This document shows positions 27,833-36,597 of a stretch of 64,000 bases of DNA, piece after piece. The notes below the pieces were generated by a model. That model searched no databases, had not been told where the DNA came from, and saw nothing but the letters and a program-made list of their open reading frames with translations. The position numbers were made by a program, and so were the translations under genes. The number at the start of each line of letters is the position of its first letter. Positions within the stretch are counted from its first letter, which is position 1. The stretch lies in NCBI RefSeq assembly GCF_002263495.1, contig NZ_CP022753.1, positions 3,100,001 to 3,164,000 of the forward strand. Direction: 5' to 3'. This DNA comes from Nocardiopsis gilva YIM 90087. Its GTDB lineage: Bacteria > Actinomycetota > Actinomycetes > Streptosporangiales > Streptosporangiaceae.

Positions 27833-28810
27833 GTGATCATCTCGTTTCCTGGCCTGCTGCGTCGTGCCCAGACCCGCGTTCCCGCCCCACTCCTCTTCGT
27901 GTGCGGGATGTTCGCGCTGCATACGGGCAGCTCGCTGGCGGTCACCCTGTTCGGCGAGGTCGGCTCTCTCGGCGTCACCTGGCTCCGGCTGTCCTGGGCC
28001 GCGCTGATCCTGATCGCCCTCAGCGGCCGCCCCCTGTGGGCCGCGGTCCGCGCTGCGTCGACACATGAGCTGGTTACGGTCGTGATCCTGGGCACAGTGA
28101 GTGCGGGGATGATGGCCCTTTACTCCGAAGCGACGGCGCGCATCGACCTCGGGACGGCCACCGCGATCGAGTTCCTCGGCCCCCTGGCCGTCGCCGTCCT
28201 GGCCATGCGCCGCGGCCGGGAGTTCATCTGGATCGTCTTCGCGCTCGTGGGCGTGCTGTTCCTCACCCAGCCGTGGAACGGAAAGGCCGACCTCACCGGC
28301 GTGGCCTTCGGCCTGGGCGGGGCGGTCTGCCTCGCCTTCTACATCGTCTTCACCCAGCGGGTGGGAGGCACGTTCCGCGCGCTGCACGGGCTGGCGCTGT
28401 CGATGACCGTCGCGGCGGTCCTGACCGCCCCCGTCGGAGTGCCCGACGTCGTGGCCCACCCCAGCCCGCACGCGCTGCTGGTCACCCTGGGCATCGCGCT
28501 GCTGTTCCCCATCGTTCCGTTCCTGCTGGAGATGGTGGTGCTGCAGCGGATAAGCCGGGTCGCCTACAGCACCCTCGCCAGTCTGGACCCCGCCGTCAGC
28601 CTGGTCATGGGCATGCTGATCATCCACCAGACGCCGGGGTGGGCGCAGTTCGGCGGAATCCTGCTCGTGGTGATCGCCGGCATCGGTGCGGCGCGCGGCG
28701 ACTCGGCCGTCACCGAGCCGCCCCTGCCCGAACAGAGCGTGCTGGGGGAGGACCGCTCGCTTCCGTCAGCCGCCGCCGAACGGCCACATCCGGACATTTC
28801 CCACCGCTGA
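27833..28810 (+). CDS. EamA-family (drug/metabolite superfamily) transporter
   Basis: A 325-aa inner-membrane protein with ten predicted hydrophobic segments in two EamA halves, like RhtA-type amino acid or metabolite exporters. Visible segments include FVCGMFALHTGSSLAVTLF, LSWAALILIALSG, TAIEFLGPLAVAVLAM, FGLGGAVCLAFYIVFT and ILLVVIAGIGAARG. A hydrophilic tail of about 40 residues ends the protein. The GTG at 27833 follows a weak GAAGA. Likely controlled by the divergent LysR gene. Substrate unknown. Confidence 0.88.
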   Translation: MIISFPGLLRRAQTRVPAPLLFVCGMFALHTGSSLAVTLFGEVGSLGVTWLRLSWAALILIALSGRPLWAAVRAASTHELVTVVILGTVSAGMMALYSEATARIDLGTATAIEFLGPLAVAVLAMRRGREFIWIVFALVGVLFLTQPWNGKADLTGVAFGLGGAVCLAFYIVFTQRVGGTFRALHGLALSMTVAAVLTAPVGVPDVVAHPSPHALLVTLGIALLFPIVPFLLEMVVLQRISRVAYSTLASLDPAVSLVMGMLIIHQTPGWAQFGGILLVVIAGIGAARGDSAVTEPPLPEQSVLGEDRSLPSAAAERPHPDISHR

Positions 28811-28832
28811 GCCGCCGCCGGGCGGTGTCATC

Positions 28833-29048
28833 TCACTTCTCCCGGCGGCTGCCCCCATACTTCTTGTGCACGGCCTGTTTGCTGATGCCGAGGATCGTCG
28901 CGATCTCGGACCAGGTCGCGCCCTGCAACCGGGCCCGCCGAACGTGCACCGCCTGCAGCCGCTCGACCTCGGCACGCAGTTGAACGGTCGCGATCAGCGC
29001 GGTCAACGGCGACGCGTCGTCCCGTGCGGACTGCACCAGCTGGGTCAT
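28833..29048 (-). CDS. small helix-turn-helix protein
   Basis: A 71-aa protein with a C-terminal HTH resembling sigma-70 region 4 or resolvase-type helices (QGATWSEIATILGISKQAVHKKYG, about 42-65). The N-terminal half is a short helix (LTALIATVQLRAEVERLQAV). ATG 29048 is chosen because AGGAGG lies 5 bases before it; an ATG at 29063 is also in frame. Such short proteins are frequent in actinomycetes and may be DNA-binding regulators. Confidence 0.75.
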   Translation of the reverse strand: MTQLVQSARDDASPLTALIATVQLRAEVERLQAVHVRRARLQGATWSEIATILGISKQAVHKKYGGSRREK

Positions 29049-29166
29049 CCGTTCCTCCTCCATACACGGAAACCTAACGCTGTCGCGCCGCGCCGGCGTA
29101 ACGCCCGCCACGACGCCGCACTTGAACCGAAACGAGGGGAGAGATCCACTAGTGTCGGGGGCAGTC

Positions 29167-30966
29167 ATGAGCGAGAGAACTGATCTGGAGCTGCTCCGCG
29201 CCTTCGAGCCGGTGCTGCGCTACACCAAGGGCGAACTCTTCTTCCCCACCGACGTCGCGGCCTACGTGCGTACTTGCAGCCTGTGGGCCGAGGACGACGG
29301 AGGCAAGGAACGCGAACTCGTCCCAGCCGGGCAGCTCACCCTGGATCGGCTGGCCGGGGCGGAGGAGGAGTGGCCCGGCCGCTACAAGCACCTCCGGTTC
29401 GTCCAGGAGGACACGCTGCGCGACGAGGCGCGGCGGTTCCGCTCCACCGCCCGCCCCGGCATCCCGAAGAGCGGACGGTTGGCGGCGGTCGGCGTCTTCG
29501 GCCGCATCGTCGACGTCCTGGTCAAGTTTTCGCTGCTCATCCGCGGCGCCGTCCCCGGAGGCCTGGCCGCGGCGGCCGTCACCCGCTACCGCGAGCAGGT
29601 CGACCCCGGAAACGCCACCTACTACGGGCGCGTGGTCCGCGATGGCGACTACATCGCGCTGCAGTACTGGTTCTTCTACGCCATGAACGACTGGCGCTCC
29701 ATCTACGGCGGCGTCAACGACCACGAGGCCGACTGGGAGAAGGTCACCGTCTACGTCGTGGAGACGCCCGACGGCGCGGTGAGACCCGCCTGGGTCGGCG
29801 CCTCCTCCCACGAGTACACCGGCGACGACCTGCGACGCAGCTGGGACGACCCCGACCTGAACCGCGAAAACGACCACCCCGTCATCTACGTCGGCGCCGG
29901 TTCGCACTCCCACCAGATGCTTCCCGGCGACTACCTCATCCAGGTCGACCCCGCCCCACTGCGCGGTGTCGTGCGTGCCTGGCGCAACTTCACCGCCCGC
30001 CTCTTCCCGCACACCTCCCAACCCGGACGCCACGGCATCGGCGTCCCCTTCGTCGACTACGCGCGCGGCGACGGCGTGCGCGTGGGCCCCGGCGGCGACC
30101 GCGAATGGGACGCCGTCCTCGTCGACGACGACACCCCGTGGGTGCACGGATTCCGCGGGCTGTGGGGGCGCGACACCCGCGACTGGTTCGACGGGGAGCG
30201 CGCGCCCAGCGGGCCCCGCTACGAACGCGACGGCACCGTCCGCTACTCCTGGGCCGACCCGCTGGCCTGGGTGGGCCTGCAGAAGGTCGCCCCCACCGAT
30301 GCCGCGGCCCGCCTCGAACTCACCGCGCACCTCAAAGAACTCAACACCCGGATCGACGAGGCCGACGACGAGATCCTCGAACGCCGCGACCGGCTCCGTC
30401 GGCTGGCGGCCGCCCAATGCGTCCTGCGCCGCGACCCGCACGCCCATGCTCGGACACGCGAGTACGGCGACCTCATCGAGAAGGAGGAGCGCGAGCTCGC
30501 CGCCCTGTACCGCGAGCGCGCGCTCAAGGCCGACGAGCGCGACGCCCACGCCAAGGCCCTGGACAGCGACGAGCCCGTCATCGCCGGCCCCACGGCGCAC
30601 CTGCGCTCCCCGCACCTGCCCTACGCCACCGGGGACCAGCGCACCACCCGCTTCGTGCACATCTGGGTCGCGCTGAGCACCCCGCTGCTCATCACCGCGC
30701 TGGGCGCCATGCTCCTGATGCACGGCCCCTACACCATCCCGGTGATGATCGGCGTGGTCCTGCTGTTCGCCGCCTTCGACAGCTTCGCGCGCCGCAAGCT
30801 GCGCACCTTCCTGGCCGGACTGGCCATACTCGCCCTGGTGGCCGGAGCGGTCACCGGCATCATCCTGGCGTTCATGGCGGACTGGCGGATCACCCTGCTG
30901 GTGCCGATCATCGCCGTGGTGGCGGGCCTCCTCGTCGTCAACGTCCGCGACCTCCTGCGGCGCTGA
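29167..30966 (+). CDS. Vps62-like domain membrane protein
   Basis: A 599-aa protein. Residues about 140-300 resemble the Vps62 domain: YIALQYWFFYAMNDW, YGGVNDHEADWEKVTVYV, ASSHEYTGDD, HPVIYVGAGSHSHQ. A coiled-coil stretch (about 380-460, ELNTRIDEADDEILERRDRL, LIEKEERELAALYRERALK) follows, and four hydrophobic segments end the protein (about 497-595: VALSTPLLITALGAMLLM, VMIGVVLLFAAFDSFA, FLAGLAILALVAGAVTGI, LLVPIIAVVAGLLVV). Function unknown; the Vps62-like part may face the cytoplasm with a C-terminal membrane anchor. ATG 29167 has only a weak G-run upstream; a GTG at 29152 is possible. Confidence 0.72.
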   Translation: MSERTDLELLRAFEPVLRYTKGELFFPTDVAAYVRTCSLWAEDDGGKERELVPAGQLTLDRLAGAEEEWPGRYKHLRFVQEDTLRDEARRFRSTARPGIPKSGRLAAVGVFGRIVDVLVKFSLLIRGAVPGGLAAAAVTRYREQVDPGNATYYGRVVRDGDYIALQYWFFYAMNDWRSIYGGVNDHEADWEKVTVYVVETPDGAVRPAWVGASSHEYTGDDLRRSWDDPDLNRENDHPVIYVGAGSHSHQMLPGDYLIQVDPAPLRGVVRAWRNFTARLFPHTSQPGRHGIGVPFVDYARGDGVRVGPGGDREWDAVLVDDDTPWVHGFRGLWGRDTRDWFDGERAPSGPRYERDGTVRYSWADPLAWVGLQKVAPTDAAARLELTAHLKELNTRIDEADDEILERRDRLRRLAAAQCVLRRDPHAHARTREYGDLIEKEERELAALYRERALKADERDAHAKALDSDEPVIAGPTAHLRSPHLPYATGDQRTTRFVHIWVALSTPLLITALGAMLLMHGPYTIPVMIGVVLLFAAFDSFARRKLRTFLAGLAILALVAGAVTGIILAFMADWRITLLVPIIAVVAGLLVVNVRDLLRR

Positions 30967-31120
30967 CCACGCTCGGTCACCGGACATTCGTCGCGGGCAG
31001 CCCGTTTGGATCATTGTGCCGATTTCGGGCCGGTATCGCCGTGCCTTTTGACAGACTCAGGCGAGAGACGGGTTCCCTCCTGCGGCTGAATCCGGAGGTC
31101 TCCACGCGAGGGGATGGGGG

Positions 31121-32157
31121 ATGAGCGTCGTCGACCCGGCCCAGGAGACCAGTGCGCGCTCCGGGCCGGACCCGAGCGTCGACGCGCGCCCCGATCCCGC
31201 CTCCGGCCCGCGCGCCGCCCGACTCGCCGGCCACGCCGTGCGGGCGCTGGTCGAGGAGGCCGCGCTCACCCCCAAACCGGGGCTGGTCGATCGCCGCGGT
31301 GGCGGCGCGCACCCCGACATGGACCTGCGCCTGATGGAGCGCTCCGCCGAGGCGCTGCGCCCCGCCTTCGCCCTGATGGCCGCCGCATGCGACGGCCGCG
31401 CCCCCGACGAGGCGCTGCGACGGCGGCTCGGCGCGCTGGGCCGCCGCGCCGAAGAGGACATGCTGACCGCCACCGGGGCGTGAACACCCACCGCGGCGCG
31501 ATCTGGGCGCTCGGGCTCCTCGTCTCCGCGACCGCCATGCACGCCGACGGCGCCCCCGCCCCCGAGATCGCCCGCACCGCCGGCCGGATCGCCCGCATCC
31601 CCGACCCCGCGGTCACCGGCTATGCCGCACCCACCCACGGCGCGCGGGCGCTCGCCCGCTATGGTCTGCGTGGCGCCAGGGGTGAGGCCGCCGACGGCTT
31701 TCCCACGCTGGTGTCGCGCGTCCTGCCGGTGCTGCGGATCTCCCGCGCCGCCGGGCTGGACGAGGAGCACGCCCGGATCAACGCCCTGGTCGGCGCGCTT
31801 GCCGTGCTCGACGACACCTGCCTGGCCCACCGCGGCGGGATCGCGGCCCTGCGGGAGGTGCAGCGCATGGCCGCCGACGTGCTGGAGGCCGGAGGTACCT
31901 CCACCACCAGCGGGTATGAGCTGTTCACCCGGTTGGACGACACGCTGCGGCGCGACAGGTTGTCCCCGGGCGGCTCGGCCGACCTGCTGGCGGGGGCCCT
32001 CTTCCTGGAGCGGGCAACCGGACCGGAGGCGACCGCGCCAACCAAGGCGGACGAGAGAGGCGAGATGGAGGACATCGGCGACCCGGCCCGCACGGTCGGT
32101 CCCGTAGCGGCGCGCGGCGGCGGCGTGCGGGAACGCCGCGGCGACGCCCTCGGGTGA
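31121..32157 (+). CDS. mdcB: triphosphoribosyl-dephospho-CoA synthase MdcB, apparent frameshift
   Basis: CitG/MdcB-type enzyme that makes the precursor of the malonate decarboxylase prosthetic group. The first frame (31121-31483) carries VEEAALTPKPGLVDRRGGGAH and stops at TGA 31481. The family sequence resumes in another frame right there: GVNTHRGAIWALGLLVSATA, then ALRGARGEAADGFPTL, AVLDDTCLAHRGG, GGSADLLAGALFLE. One extra G in the GGGG run at 31475-31478 would give TGGVNTHRGAIW and rejoin both parts. Either a sequencing indel or a true lesion. A TTGACA at 31048-31053 could be its -35 box. Overlaps the next gene's start (GTGA). Confidence 0.85.
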
Positions 32158-33929
32158 CGTCTCGCCCTTCCCGGGAACGGGGCACCGTTCCCGCCGGACC
32201 GCCCACGCACTCTTCCGACGTCGAGGTGATGGACCGCATGAGACGCACGCCGATCGCTGGGGGCACGCCCTACACCGGCCTGACCGCCCGCGAGCGTGCC
32301 CGTGCCCTCTTGGACCCGGGGACGTTCCGCGAGCTCCTCGGCCCCGCCGATCGGCTCGTCTCCCCGCACCTGGCGCCCCAGGGCATCATTCCCCAGGCCG
32401 ACGACGGCGTGGTGGTCGCCCGCGGCGCGATCGACGGAGCGCCCGCCGTCGTGCTGTCGCTCGACGGCACGTTCCTCGGCGGCGCCATCGGCGAGGTCTG
32501 CGGCGCCAAGATCGCCGGTGCGCTGGAGCTGGCCTCCCGTGCCGCCGCGGCCGGTGGCACCGTCCGCACCGTCCTGCTCCTGGAGACCGGCGGTATCCGC
32601 CTGCAGGAGTCCAACCTGGGGCTGCTCGCCGTCGCCGATATCCACGCCGCCATCGTCGACCTGCGACGACACGCCCCGGTCGTCGGCGTCATCAGCGGCA
32701 GGATCGGCTGCTTCGGCGGCATGGCCATCGCGGCGGGGCTGTGCACCCGGTTGATCATGACCGCGCAGGGACGGCTCGGCCTCAACGGCCCCCAGGTCAT
32801 CGAGGAGGAGGCCGGGGTGAGCGAACTCGACGCGGCCGACCGCGACCTGATCCTGCGCACCGTCGGCGGGCGGCGACGGACGGCGGACGGATTCGCCGAC
32901 GCGCTCGTCGACGACGACACGGGGGAGATGCGCGCGGCGGTCCGTTCCGCCTGTGCCGCCACCGCGCCCGACGCGTCCGCCCACCGCAGCGCCCGCGTCG
33001 CCGAGTTCACCGAGCGGCTCGCCGGGTGCGCGCCGGGCGAGGACGCTCGCCCCGACACCGCCGCGGGCCCGGCCGGGACCGCCGACACCGAAGCGGCCGC
33101 CAAGGACCGCCGCGGCGGCGTCTGGATCGCGGCGCTGACCGGCGCTCCGGTCACCGCATCGGCCGAGGGCCCGGCATCGGTTCTGGCGGCCGATGGCGAG
33201 CTGGCCGGTCGCGCGGCCCGATTCCTGGCGGTCGTCCCCGATCCCGACGCGCGCTGGCCGCGCGCCCGCGCCGGGGAGGTCGGTCTCGATGAGGGGCTGG
33301 CCCTGGCCGCACGCGTCCGCGCGGCGGTGCGGGCCGACGCCGCGCTTCCCACCGAGGAGAAGCGGGCCATCGTCGCGATCGTGGACACCCCCAGCCAGGC
33401 CTACGGCTACCGCGAGGAAGTGCACGGCATCCACCAGGCCCTGGCCGCGGCCGTCGACGCCTACGCCGGCGCCCGCCACGCCGGACACCCCGTTGTCGCC
33501 TTGGTCGTCGGCCATGCGATCTCCGGCGGATTCCTCGCCCACGGCCTGCAGGCCGACCGCATCGTCGCGCTCGACGACCCTGCGGTGGTGATCCAGGCGA
33601 TGTCGAAGGAGTCGACCGCCCGCCTGACCCGGCGGACCCTCCCCGAGCTCGACGCGATCGCTCGCGAGGTCCCGTCCACCGCCTACGATGTGCGTTCCTT
33701 CGCCGCGCTGGGCGCCGTGCACCGGCTCGTCACCGGTGTCGACGGCGACGCCCCCGGCGCCGACACCGTCGGAACCGCCACGGTCCGCGCGGCCCTGGAG
33801 GACGCCGTCGCCGACGCGCGCTCCGCGCCCGCGGGTTTGTCAGTACGGCTGTGCTCGGCCGAGGCCCGGCGGAACCGCGCGGCATCCCTGGATGTGCGCC
33901 GCCGTCTCGCCGAGACATGGGATCACTGA
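32154..33929 (+). CDS. malonate decarboxylase beta-gamma subunit fusion (MdcD-MdcE)
   Basis: A 591-aa protein joining the two acyl-CoA-carboxylase-like subunits that decarboxylate malonyl-ACP. Residues about 25-285 match MdcD (LTARERARALLDPGTFRELL, GGAIGEVCGAKIAGALELA, GGIRLQESNLGLLAVADIHAA, GRIGCFGGMAIAAGLC). Residues about 320-590 match MdcE (IVDTPSQAYGYREEVHGIHQALAAA, VVALVVGHAISGGFLAHGLQAD, SFAALGAVHRLV). The GTG at 32154 overlaps the mdcB stop, which suggests coupling; ATG 32229 is an alternative start after GAGG. The alpha subunit MdcA and acyl carrier MdcC are not encoded nearby. Confidence 0.9.
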   Translation: MTSRPSRERGTVPAGPPTHSSDVEVMDRMRRTPIAGGTPYTGLTARERARALLDPGTFRELLGPADRLVSPHLAPQGIIPQADDGVVVARGAIDGAPAVVLSLDGTFLGGAIGEVCGAKIAGALELASRAAAAGGTVRTVLLLETGGIRLQESNLGLLAVADIHAAIVDLRRHAPVVGVISGRIGCFGGMAIAAGLCTRLIMTAQGRLGLNGPQVIEEEAGVSELDAADRDLILRTVGGRRRTADGFADALVDDDTGEMRAAVRSACAATAPDASAHRSARVAEFTERLAGCAPGEDARPDTAAGPAGTADTEAAAKDRRGGVWIAALTGAPVTASAEGPASVLAADGELAGRAARFLAVVPDPDARWPRARAGEVGLDEGLALAARVRAAVRADAALPTEEKRAIVAIVDTPSQAYGYREEVHGIHQALAAAVDAYAGARHAGHPVVALVVGHAISGGFLAHGLQADRIVALDDPAVVIQAMSKESTARLTRRTLPELDAIAREVPSTAYDVRSFAALGAVHRLVTGVDGDAPGADTVGTATVRAALEDAVADARSAPAGLSVRLCSAEARRNRAASLDVRRRLAETWDH

Positions 33930-34245
33930 TGACCGAAAATCTCACTCTGGCCACGTGAACGGTGCTGGGGGTAGCATTCCACTCACGTTGCGTCATCTCG
34001 GGGTCAAGCGGAGGTGAAAGATTCGTACTGCGCGCGGCGCACCCTCGCAGTCCGGCGAACGCGGGGAGTGGGCCGGGCGACCGCGGGGCGGTGAGATGGG
34101 GCATATCATCACGTCCCCCTGCATTCGGGATGAACCGTACCGGTGCTGCGGCACGTGTGCTGAGTGACCCGCTGACGCGGGGATGGACCACGGGGGAGGC
34201 TATCGAGTGGTTGGCGACGAGCAGCTGGGCGCGGGATGTCGGGGC
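33930..34245. other. 316-bp gap between mdcDE and mdcG
   Basis: Begins with a 9-codon frame overlapping the upstream stop (MTENLTLAT, stop at 33955-33957), which has the look of a truncated gene start. An open frame from ATG 34129 (MNRTGAAARVLSDPLTRG...) runs into mdcG in another frame and is not convincingly coding. No mdcC-sized gene is seen. Confidence 0.4.
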
Positions 34246-34950
34246 ATGGACCCCGCCGTATTCTCCGGAGCCCGCCCGCACGATCTGCTCCGCTTCGATG
34301 ACCCGGGCGCGGTTCTGCCCGAGGGACCGGAGCTGGAGCTGCCGATGTGGGCCGTGTCGGTGCTGCGCGATGTGCCGTGGGTGGTGGTGCGGCGCGGGAT
34401 CGCCGCGGCCGGGCGGATCCCGGTCGGTATCCGCGGTGTCCGGCGGGCCGACCGCGTCGCCGCCTTCCTGCCGGAGTCCGCGGTCGTCGAGCGGTTCACC
34501 CCCGAACAGGCGGCTCGCTCGCACCCGCGATTGCCCGACGAGCGCAAGGCGGCCGTGCCCGCGCTCGGTGCGCTCACGCGGCTCGACATGATCCTGCGCC
34601 GCCACGTCCCCAGCTGGGGAATCGGCGGCAGCGCCGGGTTCGAGATCGTCACCGGCCTCCCCGTCACCCTGCCCGGAAGCGACCTGGACATCGTCATCCG
34701 CCCCCGCGAACCGCTCCCGCTACTGCGGGCGGCGACACTGCTGGCGGACCTGCGCGCGCTCCCGGTCCGCGTCGATGTCCAGCTGTGCTCCACCGAAGGT
34801 GCGTTCGCCCTGGTCGAATACGCGCGCGGCGGCCCGGTGCTGCTGCGGCCCCTGGACGGCTCCCCGCCGCAGATGGTCGAGGACCCCTGGCCGTATCCCG
34901 CGGATCCGACCTCGTCGGCCCGCGTGACACGACCGCGGGAGGGAAGGTAG
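34246..34950 (+). CDS. mdcG: malonate decarboxylase holo-ACP synthase MdcG
   Basis: Phosphoribosyl-dephospho-CoA transferase that attaches the prosthetic group to the malonate decarboxylase acyl carrier protein. From ATG 34246 (234 aa) the protein starts with the family's ARPHDLLRFDD, continues with WVVVRRG, IPVGIRGVRRADRVAAFLP, WGIGGSAGFEIVTGLP and the nucleotidyltransferase-like SDLDIVIRPREPLPLL with two Asp residues, then RVDVQLCSTEGAFALVEYARG. The target carrier MdcC is not in this window, so its substrate must be encoded elsewhere or be absent. Confidence 0.87.
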   Translation: MDPAVFSGARPHDLLRFDDPGAVLPEGPELELPMWAVSVLRDVPWVVVRRGIAAAGRIPVGIRGVRRADRVAAFLPESAVVERFTPEQAARSHPRLPDERKAAVPALGALTRLDMILRRHVPSWGIGGSAGFEIVTGLPVTLPGSDLDIVIRPREPLPLLRAATLLADLRALPVRVDVQLCSTEGAFALVEYARGGPVLLRPLDGSPPQMVEDPWPYPADPTSSARVTRPREGR

Positions 34951-35274
34951 AACGGAAACCGGAACGGACATCAGTCGCACCGGGGACATGGAGCCTCGGA
35001 GCGGAACAATCTTCACCGCGCTTTCCACGATCGCCCTGCGCGCAGGGGCGTAGGACGGTCGAATCGGGAGGAGCGCCGTCAACAGAGCGGCGCCGTTCGG
35101 GCCTCGCCTTCGGTCGGCGCACGCGATCCGCATCTGGGGAGGCGGAGGGCCCGGCAGCCCACGCGGGATCCGCTGGGGGCCGGGTATCTGGACATTCCGG
35201 AGAGTTCGGGTGATACCTACGGGTGGGTATCACTACGTTCGCCCCTTTTTACTCTCGATGACGAGGGACACCCG
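34951..35274. other. 324-bp gap upstream of the carboxylate-amine ligase gene
   Basis: No gene supported. It contains the inverted repeat at 35210-35233 and a T-rich patch (CCCCTTTTTACTCTCG, about 35242-35257) just before the next gene. Confidence 0.4.
35210..35233. promoter_or_regulatory. inverted repeat, candidate operator
   Basis: GTGATACC and GGTATCAC arms (35210-35217, 35226-35233) around an 8-base spacer, about 40 bases before the ATG at 35275. A regulator-binding site is plausible; none is assigned. Confidence 0.4.
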
Positions 35275-36534
35275 ATGGACGAATCCGGTACCGCCCGAGA
35301 TCGAGTCGACCGCAGCGCGGATCTCTCCACCGCGCCGGGGGGCGGCACGCCCGTCATCCCGACTCAGCAGGCCGTTCCGATGACAATCACCAGGGCGGAC
35401 GGAGCGCCATCCGGGCCGACGATCGGCGCGGAGGAGGAGTTCTTCGTCATCGACGCCGCCACCTACCAGGCTCGGTCGCGTGCCCCCGAGGTGCTGTCGG
35501 GCGCCCGCACGCGATGTTGCGGAGGCCGACGCGGATCCACGGTCAGCGCCGAGATCACCCAGGTCCAGGTCGAGACCGCGACACCCGTGTGCCGAACCGG
35601 CCGGGAACTCTACGGTCACCTGGTCGCGGCCCGCCAGTCCCTGGCCGAGGCGGCACGCGATCACGGGCTGCACATCGCCGCTACCGGCACGGCGGTGATC
35701 GGTGATGCGGCCTGCGCACCGGTCACCGAGAACGATCGCTATACCAGAATCGTCGCGAGCTACGGCGCGATGCGCGACGCACGCGCCGTGTGCGGCTGCC
35801 ATATCCACGTCGGCATCGCCGACCGGGAAACGGCCGTGCACGTCGCCAACCACCTGCGGGCCTGGGCACCGGTGCTCGTCGCACTCGGCGCCAACTCCCC
35901 GTTCCGCCTCGGCCGCGATACCGGGCACGCGAGCTGGCGCGCGATCGCCTGGGCGATGCAGCCCTCGGCCGGGCCGCCCCCTGTGATGCGGTCGGCCGCC
36001 GAATACGACCGTGCCGTCGACGACATGCTGATCTCCGGCGCGATGCTGGACCGGCACATGGTCTACTGGGACGTCCGGCTCTCCGCGCACCTGCCCACGG
36101 TCGAACTGCGCGCGGTGGACGCGACGAGCACGGCGGAGGAGGCGGTGCTGATCGCGCTGCTGGTGCGGGGTCTGACAGTGGTGGCCCTGCGGCACGTGGC
36201 CGATGGGCGGTCGGCACCGGAGCCCAGCGACCAGACGCTGCGGCTCTCGGTGTGGCGTTCGGCCCACGACGGGCTGGAGGGCGAGGCCTTCGACCCCTTC
36301 CGCCGCGAGCTCGTCCCCGCTCGCCGTCTCGCCCACCAGATGCTGGAGCAGGCCCAGCAGGGACTGGTGTCCGCTGACGCCGACTTCGCCGGACGGTTGC
36401 TTGCCCGGCTGCTGGCCGTGGGGTCCGGTGCCCACCGGCAGCGCGCCGCCTACGCCCGGCGCGGGCGGCTCACCGATGTGGTGGACCTGCTGGTCCGTCA
36501 GACGCGCCACGGCCTGGCGGCCGTGGAGGGCTGA
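35275..36534 (+). CDS. carboxylate-amine ligase (YbdK/GCS2 family), local frame slip suspected
   Basis: A 419-aa ATP-dependent ligase of the glutamate-cysteine ligase type 2 family. Core signatures: TIGAEEEFFVID (about 50-61), QVQVETATPVCRTGRELY, CGCHIHVGIADRE, ALGANSPFRLGRDTGHASWR, LPTVELRAVDATSTAEEA. GAGG about 8 bases before ATG 35275 supports the start, which leaves a long 45-residue lead. Residues about 80-92 (TRCCGGRRGST) are unlike the family, while the next frame over reads APARDVAEADADPR; two compensating indels between about 35490 and 35550 would explain this. Real substrate unknown; YbdK-type enzymes have only weak ligase activity. Confidence 0.85.
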   Translation: MDESGTARDRVDRSADLSTAPGGGTPVIPTQQAVPMTITRADGAPSGPTIGAEEEFFVIDAATYQARSRAPEVLSGARTRCCGGRRGSTVSAEITQVQVETATPVCRTGRELYGHLVAARQSLAEAARDHGLHIAATGTAVIGDAACAPVTENDRYTRIVASYGAMRDARAVCGCHIHVGIADRETAVHVANHLRAWAPVLVALGANSPFRLGRDTGHASWRAIAWAMQPSAGPPPVMRSAAEYDRAVDDMLISGAMLDRHMVYWDVRLSAHLPTVELRAVDATSTAEEAVLIALLVRGLTVVALRHVADGRSAPEPSDQTLRLSVWRSAHDGLEGEAFDPFRRELVPARRLAHQMLEQAQQGLVSADADFAGRLLARLLAVGSGAHRQRAAYARRGRLTDVVDLLVRQTRHGLAAVEG

Positions 36535-36597
36535 GCACGCGAGCTTCGGGTCGGCCGGACCGAGAGAACCGGACGCACGCCCGTCGACGGGGCGGCC

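Noticed and set aside
34129-34245. Separate gene starting MNRTGAAARVLSDP before mdcG
   Set aside because: The frame merges into the mdcG shadow and has no ribosome binding site or family match.
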